A stretch of DNA of 64,000 nucleotides. Origin: Chryseobacterium carnipullorum. Lineage in GTDB: Bacteria > Bacteroidota > Bacteroidia > Flavobacteriales > Weeksellaceae. The notes under the pieces are model-generated. The model ran no database searches and was not told where the DNA came from. It was given only the letters and a program-made list of their open reading frames with translations. Positions 1 to 9,281 of this stretch are shown here, in pieces (position 1 is the first letter of the stretch; each line of letters opens with the position of its first letter). The stretch lies in the NCBI RefSeq assembly GCF_900142785.1, contig NZ_FRCD01000009.1, positions 1 to 64,000 on the forward strand, given 5' to 3'. Both the position numbers and the translations under genes were made by a program.

Positions 1-8
1 AAATAATA

Positions 9-70
9 AAAAGTTATTTCCGTAAAATTTTTTGAGCTCTAAGGGCTCAAAATTTTCCAGAATAACTTTT
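9..70. terminator. Long imperfect hairpin downstream of the first gene
   Basis: An outer arm AAAGTTATT pairs with AATAACTTT and an inner arm TTTTGAGC pairs with GCTCAAAA, so about 60 bases can fold into one interrupted hairpin. It lies directly downstream of the minus-strand gene ending at 100 and may act as its terminator. It could equally be one copy of a dispersed repeat. Confidence 0.4.
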
Positions 71-99
71 CAACTTACACAGTTAGTGAGACACTACCT

Positions 100-1677
100 T
101 TACTTTTTTATAATCTTTAGAGTCTGATCTTTCTTATCGTATGTCATGCGAATCAGATAGGTTCCGGATACACAGTTTTGAAGATCAATCTTCACTTTAT
201 CTCCCTGTCTTACATATTCAAGATTTTTAATGAGCTTTCCATCCATACCGTACAGGGATAAATTTTCCGGTGTAGTTTCAGAATTCACATTAATAAAGAG
301 GAAATCCGTAACAGGATTCGGATAGAATGAGAGTTCTTCTTTTTTCACGGCTTCTCCTATACTTAAAGATTCATTGTTTATAGTAATCCTGGCTAAGGCA
401 AATTGTCTGTCATCATGAGTAGAATCTCCTGAAATGAGGATTTTTCTACTGCTGTCAAATTTCATTGCTGATAATCTTCGAATAGAATTGGAAGTTGAAA
501 GTCTGAATAATCCGTTAGTTCCAAACGATAGGTCGGGAGTTCCGTCATAATTAAATTTGGTCAAAAACATCCAGTCATAATCCAGATAACTTCCTGTGAA
601 ATAAAATGTACCTCCTACATAAATCCCATTATCACCTAAAAGTATAGAGTTCGGTACCTCACTTGTTACATTCGGGATGTTGACTACCTTTCGTTTTACA
701 ATACCTGAGGTTCCAAAACTATTGACAAACTGGCCTTCAGAATTTATTTTTGCCACCCAGGAGTCCCTGATACCATTATTGAAGGCAGAACCTATTATAT
801 AAAAATTTCCGTTGGGATCCTGAATCATACTTCCAAACTCAAAGGGATTCCCTAAGTTGAAAATTAATTTACCATTGGTCCCGAAAGTTGTATCGATGGT
901 TCCGTTCATATTCAATCTTACAACATATACATCACTGGGACCGTTTATATTGTCTGTGGTATCGGTAATTCTTCCTATTCCAGCAATAATTAGCTTATTA
1001 TTAGCTACCAGAATACTCAGTGCGTTTACTCTTTCCTGAGATACTCCTGTATTTAGGGTAAAATAAAGTTTTCCATTATTGCCAAAGGACGTATCTGCAG
1101 AACCATCCTGATTCAATTTTAATAAGCATGCTCTTCTTTTTGGATATCCATATTCAGCCCCACCACACACTATGATTTTTCCATCTGATAATTCTACAGC
1201 ACTGTAAGCGACATCAATGGTTTCTACATCTGCCGGATACCCCATATTGACAGCAAGCCCGCCTCCAGTTCCAAAAGTTGCATCTAAAGTACCATCTGCA
1301 TTAAACCTTTCAATAAAAAAATTCTGATTATACGTATGGCCTACACTTCCGATTGTTAAATATTTACCCGAGATTAATTTAATAATTTTATAATGGGCAG
1401 ATTGACTCTGAGTGATCTGCACCCCTGCAGTCCCAAATGATGTATCCAGATTTCCACTGGAGCTTACTTTATAAATCGCTCTTTTTGATCCGGGACCAAC
1501 GTTTCCAAGGACAACCATGCTGTTATCCGGCTCGATGAGAAAATCACCAGATTTGTCGAAAACTGTTGACGGATTAGTGAAGTTAAAGCCATTTACACCA
1601 AAAGTAGTATCCAAGGTTTGTGCACTTGAAAATAATGAAGAGAATAAAAAGATTCCATAGAATAGTTTTTTTATCAT
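100..1677 (-). CDS. Secreted delta-60 repeat protein with T9SS type A sorting domain
   Basis: Predicted extracellular protein of about 525 residues. At least seven delta-60 (beta-propeller-like) repeats are visible as a recurring LDTTFGxNG motif, for example LDTSFGTAG, IDTTFGTNG and PDLSFGTNG. The N-terminus MIKKLFYGIFLFSSLFSSAQ is a typical signal peptide. The C-terminus has the T9SS type A pattern: FYPNPVTDFLFI, then LYGMDGKLI, ending SGTYLIRMTYDKK...IIKK. The frame stays open 19 codons further upstream, but a TAnnTTTG promoter box lies in that stretch and the signal peptide begins at this Met, so 1677 is the better start. Ligand or substrate is unknown. Confidence 0.85.
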   Translation of the reverse strand: MIKKLFYGIFLFSSLFSSAQTLDTTFGVNGFNFTNPSTVFDKSGDFLIEPDNSMVVLGNVGPGSKRAIYKVSSSGNLDTSFGTAGVQITQSQSAHYKIIKLISGKYLTIGSVGHTYNQNFFIERFNADGTLDATFGTGGGLAVNMGYPADVETIDVAYSAVELSDGKIIVCGGAEYGYPKRRACLLKLNQDGSADTSFGNNGKLYFTLNTGVSQERVNALSILVANNKLIIAGIGRITDTTDNINGPSDVYVVRLNMNGTIDTTFGTNGKLIFNLGNPFEFGSMIQDPNGNFYIIGSAFNNGIRDSWVAKINSEGQFVNSFGTSGIVKRKVVNIPNVTSEVPNSILLGDNGIYVGGTFYFTGSYLDYDWMFLTKFNYDGTPDLSFGTNGLFRLSTSNSIRRLSAMKFDSSRKILISGDSTHDDRQFALARITINNESLSIGEAVKKEELSFYPNPVTDFLFINVNSETTPENLSLYGMDGKLIKNLEYVRQGDKVKIDLQNCVSGTYLIRMTYDKKDQTLKIIKK

Positions 1678-1694
1678 GTTTATTTTTTTTTTTG

Positions 1695-1702
1695 CAAATA
1701 TA
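1695..1702 (-). promoter_or_regulatory. Bacteroidota -7 box TATATTTG
   Basis: TATATTTG on the minus strand matches the TAnnTTTG -7 consensus, 17 bases before the chosen start at 1677. No convincing -33 TTG is seen at 19 bases. The box supports the downstream start codon. Confidence 0.5.
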
Positions 1703-1800
1703 ACTTTTCCTTTACCAAAATCTTTTCCGATCATCTTTATTCAAATGAAATATTGAACAATCTGTTAATTTCTATGTAAAAAGTGTTTAGAAAAGGCATT

Positions 1801-1833
1801 AAAAAAACCGTATCCACAGATGGGATACGGCTT
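1801..1833 (-). terminator. Intrinsic terminator of the DUF808 gene
   Basis: CCGTATCC (1808-1815) pairs with GGATACGG (1823-1830). On the minus strand the hairpin is followed by a run of seven T. It lies about 25 bases past the stop of the gene at 1856. Confidence 0.85.
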
Positions 1834-1855
1834 TGTTTTATCATGTTGTTCAGAT

Positions 1856-2755
1856 TTACTTTTTAATCACAAGTGAATAAGCTTTTTTCCCCATCGTAAA
1901 TAGGGCTACGGCAAATAAGCCTCCTATCAGTCCGAGAATAATTTCTTTTAAAATAGTAAGCAACTCGTTAGAAGACCAGGAAGGCAAAATATGGTGGAAA
2001 AATTCTATTCTATGGGCAAAAATACCGCCGGCTACCATAATCAAAGCAATAGTTCCTATAACACCCAAAGCTTTAATAACAACAGGTAAAGCTTTCACCA
2101 AAAAGTGTCCAAGCTTTCCAAAGAAACCCTTGTCATTACTCTTTTTGATTAATTTGAATCCTGCATCATCCATCCTTACGATCAAAGCAACAATTCCGTA
2201 CACTCCTACTGTAGCTATAAAAGCAACCAGACTGGTTACCAGAATCTGGTTAATAAAAGGATGACTTTCTTCCAAAACCGTTCCCAAAGCAATGATAACA
2301 ATCTCAACAGATAAAATAAAATCTGTGGTAATGGCTGATTTTACCTTTGCTTTTTCTATTTCCTGATCACTCTTTTCATCTTCTACAATTTCTTCTACCA
2401 CTTCGTGGCCTTTTTTGTCTTTGTGAAAAAGAAATTCTATGATTTTTTCAACCCCTTCAAAGGCCAGATACAATCCACCCAGAATCAACACATAGTTAAT
2501 GGCCGGAGCATAGAGCCAGTTGAGAAGGAATACAACAGGAAGAATGATCAGCTTATTGATAAAAGAGCCTTTTGTAATAGCCCATAAAACGGGAATTTCC
2601 CGTGAGGAAATGAAGCCTGTCGCTTTTTCTGCATTCACTGCCAGATCATCTCCAAGGATGCCTGCTGTTTTCTGTGTGGCTATTTTACTCGTCACTGCCA
2701 CATCATCCATCAACGCTGCAATATCATCCAAAATCGCAAAAAAACCAGATGCCAT
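1856..2755 (-). CDS. DUF808 (YedI-type) inner-membrane protein
   Basis: About 299 residues. The start MASGFFAILDDIAALMDDVA and the following segment KTAGILGDDLAVNAEKATGF are the hallmark opening of the DUF808/YedI family, followed by REIPVLWAITKGSF. Several hydrophobic segments (around residues 75-100, 145-195 and 225-290) mark an integral membrane protein. A linker near residues 105-135 is rich in Lys and Glu. The frame extends 13 codons upstream to 2794, but family members begin at MAS. No biochemical function is established for this family. Confidence 0.85.
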   Translation of the reverse strand: MASGFFAILDDIAALMDDVAVTSKIATQKTAGILGDDLAVNAEKATGFISSREIPVLWAITKGSFINKLIILPVVFLLNWLYAPAINYVLILGGLYLAFEGVEKIIEFLFHKDKKGHEVVEEIVEDEKSDQEIEKAKVKSAITTDFILSVEIVIIALGTVLEESHPFINQILVTSLVAFIATVGVYGIVALIVRMDDAGFKLIKKSNDKGFFGKLGHFLVKALPVVIKALGVIGTIALIMVAGGIFAHRIEFFHHILPSWSSNELLTILKEIILGLIGGLFAVALFTMGKKAYSLVIKK

Positions 2756-2913
2756 ATATTTTAATATTTTTTTAATCTTTGTTAAGTTCAGCAAAAATAA
2801 TTATTAAAATCTATTTTTATTTGTTTCTGAATATTAATTTTAAATATTTTCTGTGCATGGCTGCTCATCTGAGCGAAACTCTGCTTACTTTTAACTTTTT
2901 TAAACAAGATACC

Positions 2914-4305
2914 ATGCGACCTATATATTATAGTCTTTTTTTTGGAGGTCTGACTGTTCTATTCACTATATACTGTTCTCCATTCAAAGCCCAAAATACA
3001 ACGGATATCAATCTTATAAAGCAGGAAAAAAAGAAGCAGGAAATAGACAGCATCATAAAAGCGTATGCATCTATCAACAAGTTCAACGGAACTGCTCTGG
3101 TTCACTACCAGCATACAACATTCTTCGAAAAGTCTTACGGATGGCAGGATGCAGAAAAAAAGCTCCCGAATCAAAACAAAAGTATTTACCAGATAGCTTC
3201 TTTAACCAAATCTTTCACCGCACTTACCATCATAAAACTATGCGAAGAAGGAAAGTTATCCGTTAAAGATCCTGTTTCCAAATTTATTCCGGATTATCCG
3301 AGAGGAAGTGAAATTACCGTTGAACATCTCCTTACCCACTCTTCGGGAATTTATGAGGCATTGAGGAACAAAGAGTATTTCCGTCTGCTTCACACCACAG
3401 AACCCATTACGAAAAGCAGAGAAATCTCATTTTTTAAAGATGAACCGTTAGATTTTAAACCGGGTACGCAATTTTCATATACCAATTCGGGCTATATTCT
3501 TCTGGGAATGATCATTGAAAAGATCACAGGCCAAACCTATGAAGAGGCGGTAACAAAAATGATCTTACATCCTCTGAAAATGACTCACACGGGTTTTGAT
3601 TATCCCTCTTTGAAAAGTCCTTACAAAACAATCCCATACTCTTATCTGTCAAAAACAAAACAGGAAAAAACAGAGATCTGGAATCCGGAATTAACCGGAC
3701 CTGCAGGACAAATTTACAGTACCGCAGAAGATCTGTACAAATATTACAAAGGGCTCAGGGACTACAGCATTGTTTCTAAAGAAAGCTTTAAAAAAGCCAC
3801 AACCTCTTATCTAAGTGGCTACGGCTACGGTTGGTTCATCGATGATCTGTATGGAAAAAAACTGATCAATCATGGAGGGAATATAGAAGGTTCTACAAGT
3901 TATTTTGCGATGCTTCCTGATGATGACATTTGTATTATACTTCTTAATAATATCACGAGCAAGAAACTGGAGAAAGCAGGTAATACTATTTTGGCGGCAG
4001 TTTTAGACCAGCCCTATGACCTTCCCAAACCTAAGAAAGAGATCACTCTGGATGGTTCTGTACTGAAAAAGTATGCAGGCAATTATGAGCTTTCCGAAGA
4101 TACTGTCATCCATATCTTAAACGAAAACGGACAGCTTTTTATTCAGAATAATAATGATCCTAAGATAAGAATGCTGGCTGAAAAAGAGGATGTATTCTTC
4201 CTTCCGGATGATGACACAGAAATCTCTTTCATTTTCAAAAAGGATGAAAAAGATGTTATCATCATCAAAAAAGGACTTTCCTCAAAAACGGCAGAGAAAC
4301 TATAA
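2914..4305 (+). CDS. Serine hydrolase, beta-lactamase/PBP class C family
   Basis: About 463 residues. It has a signal peptide or anchor at residues 1-26 and the class C beta-lactamase/DD-peptidase fold motifs in order: SxxK as SLTK (96-99), YxN as YTN (189-191), and HGG at about 320 in place of the KTG triad. A C-terminal domain of about 110 residues follows, as in many peptidase-like members. Likely periplasmic. The substrate (peptidoglycan peptide, D-amino peptide or ester) cannot be told from sequence. The frame is open upstream to 2779, but the signal sequence starts at MRPIYY. Confidence 0.85.
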   Translation: MRPIYYSLFFGGLTVLFTIYCSPFKAQNTTDINLIKQEKKKQEIDSIIKAYASINKFNGTALVHYQHTTFFEKSYGWQDAEKKLPNQNKSIYQIASLTKSFTALTIIKLCEEGKLSVKDPVSKFIPDYPRGSEITVEHLLTHSSGIYEALRNKEYFRLLHTTEPITKSREISFFKDEPLDFKPGTQFSYTNSGYILLGMIIEKITGQTYEEAVTKMILHPLKMTHTGFDYPSLKSPYKTIPYSYLSKTKQEKTEIWNPELTGPAGQIYSTAEDLYKYYKGLRDYSIVSKESFKKATTSYLSGYGYGWFIDDLYGKKLINHGGNIEGSTSYFAMLPDDDICIILLNNITSKKLEKAGNTILAAVLDQPYDLPKPKKEITLDGSVLKKYAGNYELSEDTVIHILNENGQLFIQNNNDPKIRMLAEKEDVFFLPDDDTEISFIFKKDEKDVIIIKKGLSSKTAEKL

Positions 4306-4320
4306 CCTGAAAAGTACAAA

Positions 4321-5358
4321 ATGGGTCTCCAACCAGATAAGATTAAAAAAGTGAAAAAATATTTTATACTCTTACTATTTTCAGCGCTCTGTTTACATTC
4401 ACAGGAAATAAAAAACAAAGAAGTGTTCAGAAAATGTAAAAAACAATACTCTAAAAAGATCTGCCTTTCGGATGAAGATCAAGATGGTGTTATTTTCTAT
4501 CTGGACAAATGCCCGAAAGAAAGCGGCTTTTCAGAAATTTCAGGCTGTCCGTGGCCGGATAATGACGGAGATGGTGTCATTGATAAAGAAGATGCCTGTC
4601 CCCATGAAAAAGGCGACGCTCAAAATAACGGCTGTCCCTGGCCTGATACGGACGGCGACGGAATCCAGGATAAGGATGACGCTTGTCCTACGCTCCCCGG
4701 AGTTCCGGAGGCCAACGGATGTCCTTCTAATAATTGTGATGAATTTTTCAAAAAGGAAGCTGAAATTTTAAAAGAATTTAAAGAAAAACACATCCTGGAA
4801 AAAGAAAAGTTTAAAGCCTTGAGAACAGTGATATTCAACCATATTCCAAGAGAATTATTCCCCAAAAACAATATATCGGTAAGTATACATACCTATACTT
4901 TTATTAATGATAACATAAGCAACTGTGCCTCCAAATCTACCTTAGGTTTCAATAAAAGTCTATTTCTTGACCAGCTTTTCTGGACAAAAGATACGTTTGA
5001 TTATGTTGCAAAAAAATTAAAGAAAAACCTTTTCCCCACTTATGATTTTGGAAAATTGCCGATCGACACTGATCTCTTGAATGACTACAGACAGGGAGGC
5101 TATTACGGTTTTATAGCAAGTTTTCCGCAAACTCTTGAACTCAACAGAAATATCATGGTATATTATGATCGTGGCAATAAGGAGAAAGCTGAATTTCATC
5201 CCTACAATACCAGGTTAAAAGTAAATTTCGGACTGTATGCGGCTAAGAATAGGGTCAGTGTCGAAATCAGGAATGTTCCCAAAGGCTATTATTCATATAC
5301 ATTCGAATACATCGCCGGACAATGGAAGTTTATAAAAAAGGAGGAACGCTCTTATTAA
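4321..5358 (+). CDS. Secreted protein with thrombospondin type 3 calcium-binding repeats
   Basis: About 345 residues. Residues 10-30 form a signal peptide; a GTG at 4351 would give a tighter signal and is an alternative start. Residues about 50-140 hold TSP3-like repeats with DxDxDG loops (DEDQDGV, DNDGDGV, DTDGDGI), each followed by a Cys-Pro pair, as in OmpA-linked calcium-binding regions of Bacteroidota. The remaining about 200 residues match nothing I recognise and carry no OmpA peptidoglycan motif. It follows the serine hydrolase by 15 bases and is probably cotranscribed. Confidence 0.7.
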   Translation: MGLQPDKIKKVKKYFILLLFSALCLHSQEIKNKEVFRKCKKQYSKKICLSDEDQDGVIFYLDKCPKESGFSEISGCPWPDNDGDGVIDKEDACPHEKGDAQNNGCPWPDTDGDGIQDKDDACPTLPGVPEANGCPSNNCDEFFKKEAEILKEFKEKHILEKEKFKALRTVIFNHIPRELFPKNNISVSIHTYTFINDNISNCASKSTLGFNKSLFLDQLFWTKDTFDYVAKKLKKNLFPTYDFGKLPIDTDLLNDYRQGGYYGFIASFPQTLELNRNIMVYYDRGNKEKAEFHPYNTRLKVNFGLYAAKNRVSVEIRNVPKGYYSYTFEYIAGQWKFIKKEERSY

Positions 5359-5445
5359 AAACAACTGGCAGAAAAAGAAAGTTATGATCATAAAAATCAT
5401 TTTTCCAGCCTTATATAGGCAGATAATATTCCGTAAATTTATCTT

Positions 5446-6315
5446 ATGAAAAAGCTTGTGCTCAGATACCATTTTTTTGTCGTAGGATCTCTAAGCTTCC
5501 TGATGCAGTCTTGCCATACAAAATTCAGGGTCTGGGTAGGTACAGGCGGACAGCAGAAAATCTATAATTTGAAATATGGCGAGCATAAAAGGCAGAAGAT
5601 GGACGTTTTTCTTCCATTGGACTACGCCGAAGATACACCTGTAGTACTGATCGTACATGGCGGTGCCTGGACGCTTGGAAAAAAAGAACACATGATTCAG
5701 ATTCAGAAAATGCTCTTTGAACATAAGATTCCAAGTATCAGTATGAATTACAGGCTGGTTTCCAAACAAAAAAGCATTACGTATAAGCAGCAGTTGGAAG
5801 ATATTGGCCTTGCCATTGAAAAATTTAACTCTCTGGCTGAAAAAGCAGAACTTCAGCCGAATAATTATATCCTTTTAGGCGAAAGTGCAGGCGGACATCT
5901 GGCTCTTCTATATGGCTACCGACACCCTGAACAAGTCAGAAAGATCATCTCACTGAGCGGTCCTACAGATTTTTACAGCCCGGAATACCTCAATTCATTT
6001 TATTCAAAATATACCTCTCCTACTTTCCAGAAGGTAGTTGGAACAAAATTCGACCGTAAGAATATAGCTGAAGCTTTTAAAGAAGCCAGCCCCATCGCTA
6101 ATATATCCAACGTTCCTACCCTGCTGTTTCAGGGGAACAATGATTTTCTGGTGAATCAGCATCAGGGATTATCCATGGATTCTGCACTCACCAAACAGAA
6201 TATCCCCCACAAACTGATCTTTATGAAAAGAACAGGTCATGCTCCAAGATTTTTCAGCAAAGTAAAAAGAGACAGCATTATCTATCCCAACATTCTGGAA
6301 TGGATAAAAAAATAA
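5446..6315 (+). CDS. Alpha/beta-hydrolase lipoprotein (carboxylesterase/HSL-like)
   Basis: 289 residues. N-terminal lipobox-like SFLMQSC at about 17-23 suggests a lipoprotein. The oxyanion motif HGGAW (about 71-75) and nucleophile elbow GESAGG place it in the HSL/carboxylesterase branch. The catalytic Asp is probably in the NNDFLV segment and the His in RTGHAP near the C-terminus. Likely hydrolyses small esters, or arylformamide-type substrates, in the envelope. The physiological substrate is not evident. Confidence 0.8.
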   Translation: MKKLVLRYHFFVVGSLSFLMQSCHTKFRVWVGTGGQQKIYNLKYGEHKRQKMDVFLPLDYAEDTPVVLIVHGGAWTLGKKEHMIQIQKMLFEHKIPSISMNYRLVSKQKSITYKQQLEDIGLAIEKFNSLAEKAELQPNNYILLGESAGGHLALLYGYRHPEQVRKIISLSGPTDFYSPEYLNSFYSKYTSPTFQKVVGTKFDRKNIAEAFKEASPIANISNVPTLLFQGNNDFLVNQHQGLSMDSALTKQNIPHKLIFMKRTGHAPRFFSKVKRDSIIYPNILEWIKK

Positions 6316-6334
6316 CCTGCCGGAAAGCAGGTTA
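6304..6334 (-). terminator. Terminator of dedA overlapping the end of the esterase gene
   Basis: AACCTGC (6314-6320) pairs with GCAGGTT (6327-6333). On the minus strand it is followed by TTATTTTTTT. The two genes converge and share this short region. Confidence 0.75.
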
Positions 6335-6358
6335 TCAATATGTTTTTGTAATTATGTA

Positions 6359-7054
6359 TTAATCTAAATCTTTGTTCTCGTACTTAGAGTGATCTTCTTT
6401 TTTTCCGAAAACAAACTTAATGATCACCGGAAGCGTTGTTACCAGAACGATGATAATGATAATCACTTCAAGTTTCTCTTTCAAATTGATCCCGAACTGC
6501 TCCTGAAACAATTTATCTAAATAATGTCCTGCAAAAATCAGGATAAATGACCAGAGAACAGCTCCTATAATATTATCTCTTAAAAACTCTTTCTTATCCA
6601 TTTTTACAATACCAGCAACAATGGGAGTAAATGTTCTCACTACAGGTAAGAATCTCGCCATAATAATTGCCAGTGCCCCGTGTTTTTCAAAAAAGTCATG
6701 AGCCTGATAAAGGTATTTCTTTTTAAACAGCATAGTATCCTGCTTTTTGTATAAGGCAGGACCTGCTTTCACTCCAAAGTAGTACCCTATCTCATTTCCG
6801 ACAATGGCAGCCAGAGCTACACATGAAGCCAGAATGGTTGTATCCAGGAAGTCGCTCCCTGTGGAGCCAAAAGTCTCTTTGATGATTTCTACAGCGTAAA
6901 TTCCTGACACGAACAGTAATGAATCTCCGGGCAGGAAAAACCCTACAAAAAGACCTGTTTCAGCAAAAACAATAAATAAAATAAGCCAAAACCCACCCAT
7001 TTTAATATAAAACTCGGGGTTCAGTAAATCTCTCCAGCTATTGAAATCTTCCAT
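6359..7054 (-). CDS. DedA family membrane protein
   Basis: 231 residues with several transmembrane segments. Typical DedA/SNARE-associated features are visible: ETGLFVGFFLPGDSLLF near residues 32-48, then GNEIGYYFGVKAGP, then ARFLPVVRTFTPIVAG near 140-155 with the conserved Arg, Pro and acidic residues. DedA proteins are implicated in membrane lipid (undecaprenyl phosphate or phospholipid) translocation. The charged Lys/Glu tail is short. Single gene with its own terminator. Confidence 0.9.
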   Translation of the reverse strand: MEDFNSWRDLLNPEFYIKMGGFWLILFIVFAETGLFVGFFLPGDSLLFVSGIYAVEIIKETFGSTGSDFLDTTILASCVALAAIVGNEIGYYFGVKAGPALYKKQDTMLFKKKYLYQAHDFFEKHGALAIIMARFLPVVRTFTPIVAGIVKMDKKEFLRDNIIGAVLWSFILIFAGHYLDKLFQEQFGINLKEKLEVIIIIIVLVTTLPVIIKFVFGKKEDHSKYENKDLD

Positions 7055-7141
7055 ATATAACGATTAACAACAAAAGTAAGCGTAAAATGTGTTAAACAAA
7101 AATTAATTATAAGTTTTTAACTAAAATAGATACATGATATT

Positions 7142-8254
7142 TTACAAGTCCATATCATCGTCTGAAACGGCGGTACCATCGGCCATCAGAAAGGCTTTCA
7201 GGAATGGCGTGATATTTCCGTTCATCACAGAATCCACATCTGAAGTTTCGTGAGCAGAACGAACATCTTTTACCAGTTTATATGGATGCATCACGTAATT
7301 TCTGATTTGGCTTCCCCACTCTATTTTCATCTTATTGGCTTCAATCTCGGTTCTTGCCTTCATACGGGCTTCAAGTTCCATTTCATAAAGTCTTGAACGA
7401 AGGAGTTGCATGGCTTTTTCTTTGTTCTGAAGCTGGGATCGGGATTCGGAGTTCTCAATGATGATTCCCGTTGGTGCGTGGCGAAGACGTACGGCGGTTT
7501 CCACCTTGTTCACGTTTTGTCCTCCTGCTCCGGATGATCTCATGGTTTCAAATGAAATATCTGCAGGATTAATGTTGATTTCAATGGTATCATCCACCAA
7601 AGGATATACATACACAGAAACAAAACTGGTATGACGCTTCGCATTGCTGTCAAAAGGGGAAATCCTCACCAGTCGGTGTACCCCATTTTCTCCTTTTAAA
7701 TATCCAAAAGCGTATTCCCCATCAATCTCTAAAGTAACGGTTTTTACTCCGGCAACTTCCCCTTCCTGATAGTTGAGCTCGCGGATCTTATACCCTTGCT
7801 TCTCCGCCCACATGGTATACATTCTCATCAGCATGGAAGCCCAGTCACAACTTTCCGTACCTCCTGCTCCGGCAGTAATCTGAAGAACGGCAGAAAGCTC
7901 GTCTCCTTCATTGGAAAGCATGTTTTTAAATTCCAGGTCTTCTATTTTTTCCACAAGTTTTGGGAATGTTTCATCCAGTTCTTTTTCAGAGTCCGGATCT
8001 TCTCTGGCAAATTCTGCCAGTACCTGCAGGTCTTCAAACTGGGTACTGATCTCTTCATAATCTTCTACCCATCTCTTTTTAGAGCGGAGCTGCTTTAGAA
8101 AAACTTCTGCTTCTTTCGGACTATCCCAAAATTCGGGAGCAGCTGTTTTCTCATCATCATTTGATATTTCGATCTTCTTTTTTTCGATCTGAAGATATTT
8201 ATGTAAGTCTTTGATTCTGGACTGAACTTCTTTTATCTGGTCGTTGTTGATCAC
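7142..8254 (-). CDS. prfB: Peptide chain release factor 2
   Basis: 370 residues. Recognises UGA/UAA stop codons and triggers peptide release. The class-2 specificity motif SPF is at 199-201 and the catalytic GGQ at 244-246 ([10 protein letters not shown]). The gene ends in TAA. In many bacteria prfB carries a programmed +1 frameshift at a CTT TGA site near codon 25. Here the equivalent site reads TAT CTT CAG in one continuous frame (Leu21-Gln22), so that autoregulatory frameshift is absent. Confidence 0.97.
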   Translation of the reverse strand: MINNDQIKEVQSRIKDLHKYLQIEKKKIEISNDDEKTAAPEFWDSPKEAEVFLKQLRSKKRWVEDYEEISTQFEDLQVLAEFAREDPDSEKELDETFPKLVEKIEDLEFKNMLSNEGDELSAVLQITAGAGGTESCDWASMLMRMYTMWAEKQGYKIRELNYQEGEVAGVKTVTLEIDGEYAFGYLKGENGVHRLVRISPFDSNAKRHTSFVSVYVYPLVDDTIEININPADISFETMRSSGAGGQNVNKVETAVRLRHAPTGIIIENSESRSQLQNKEKAMQLLRSRLYEMELEARMKARTEIEANKMKIEWGSQIRNYVMHPYKLVKDVRSAHETSDVDSVMNGNITPFLKAFLMADGTAVSDDDMDL

Positions 8255-8284
8255 GAATTTGTTATTTTATACAAAAATACGGAA

Positions 8285-8375
8285 TTCTTTTGTGAGTTGG
8301 TTTCGAGTTTGAGAGTTTACGTGGGAAGAATTTCCGGGATTCGGGTTTGAGAGTTTGAGAGTTGAAGGTTTTGAG
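8285..8375. repeat. Degenerate GTTTGAG-type repeat
   Basis: Several imperfect copies of TTTGAGAGTTTGAGAG stand between prfB and the next gene. The same motif family recurs inside the 5' end of folP (39035-39080) and, reversed, near 39235-39270. No coding potential seen. Confidence 0.45.
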
Positions 8376-8495
8376 TGCTTATTAAATAGCTTTCTTATTC
8401 TTAGTCTAAAACTTTGTATGACATACTACTATCTCCTAAAATATTTCATGAATTCCAATTTTACTTTATATTTATGTAATCAAAAAATAAACTGA

Positions 8496-8777
8496 ATGGA
8501 CAGTGACTATTTCAATACTTTAATTAATGAGCGTAAAAACAATGTCTTGCAATTGGAAAAACTAATTATATCAATGAATATAATCTATGAGATGCATCAG
8601 AATTTCTGCGCCTTTCTTGCCGAAAAAGTATTTCAGCAATTAGAAAAAGGATCAGATTCGCAAAAAATACAGAGAATTATAGAAACAGAACTATGTGTGG
8701 GATATGGTTTGTATATGCATGAATTCAATTCAGAAAAAATAACCAATAATATTATAAACTGGTGGGAAAATAATTAA
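8496..8777 (+). CDS. Small hypothetical protein, 93 aa
   Basis: No family recognised. The protein is predicted to be soluble and largely helical, with a charged start, a central segment EMHQNFCAFLAEKVFQQLEKG and a C-terminal NWWENN. No signal peptide or membrane segment. It stands alone on the plus strand, convergent with the gene ending at 8782, and is AT-rich. A real gene is plausible from the length and clean start, but unproven. Confidence 0.5.
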   Translation: MDSDYFNTLINERKNNVLQLEKLIISMNIIYEMHQNFCAFLAEKVFQQLEKGSDSQKIQRIIETELCVGYGLYMHEFNSEKITNNIINWWENN

Positions 8778-8781
8778 TTAC

Positions 8782-9264
8782 TTATGCATCTATTATTTCT
8801 GATTCAAAGCTTTTCTTCAGGAATTCTTTTGATTCTTTACTTTCAGTTTTGAAACCAAACATCGTTAAAGCATAGACGAATAATAGCATCCCTACAGGAA
8901 CTAAAAAAAATACGGATATTTTTTGCTGTACTAAACATAAACTTATTAAGAAAAACATAACGAATCCACACCAAAACAGTAAAAAAACAAATACAAACAC
9001 ATGTAATTTCATTGTAACCTCTATTTGAGTTCCGTAGTTCCCCTTTTGAATGGTACCCTTTATTTGCGGAAGAAAAGAATTTCTGTAATTGATCATTCTG
9101 TTTATTTCAAAACAGTTATTATTAATGAATCCTTCATATTCTTTTGATGATGTTCTACCAAAACCAAATTTTTTTGGTTCAACAAAACCTGAAAGTCTTG
9201 TAATTATTTCCTGTTCGGACAAATTTGTTCTGTAAATAATACGTTCAAAAGGTAAATATTTCAT
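8782..9264 (-). CDS. Hypothetical membrane protein, about 160 aa
   Basis: Two adjacent hydrophobic segments (around residues 87-110 and 115-138) follow a cytosolic N-terminal part with charged and aromatic residues (MKYLPFERIIYRTNLSEQEI). The C-terminus is charged (KESKEFLKKSF). No family recognised; the shape resembles small PH-like or YcxB-like membrane proteins of Bacteroidota. The frame is open further upstream to 9426, but that part lies inside the oxidoreductase gene, so the Met at 9264, 17 bases after that gene's stop, is preferred. Probably cotranscribed with it. Confidence 0.6.
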   Translation of the reverse strand: MKYLPFERIIYRTNLSEQEIITRLSGFVEPKKFGFGRTSSKEYEGFINNNCFEINRMINYRNSFLPQIKGTIQKGNYGTQIEVTMKLHVFVFVFLLFWCGFVMFFLISLCLVQQKISVFFLVPVGMLLFVYALTMFGFKTESKESKEFLKKSFESEIIDA

Positions 9265-9281
9265 TTCTGCATACTTTGTAT

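Noticed and set aside
4143..4418. Minus-strand open frames opposite the serine hydrolase and TSP3 genes
   Set aside because: They are antisense shadows of clear plus-strand genes with no family features.
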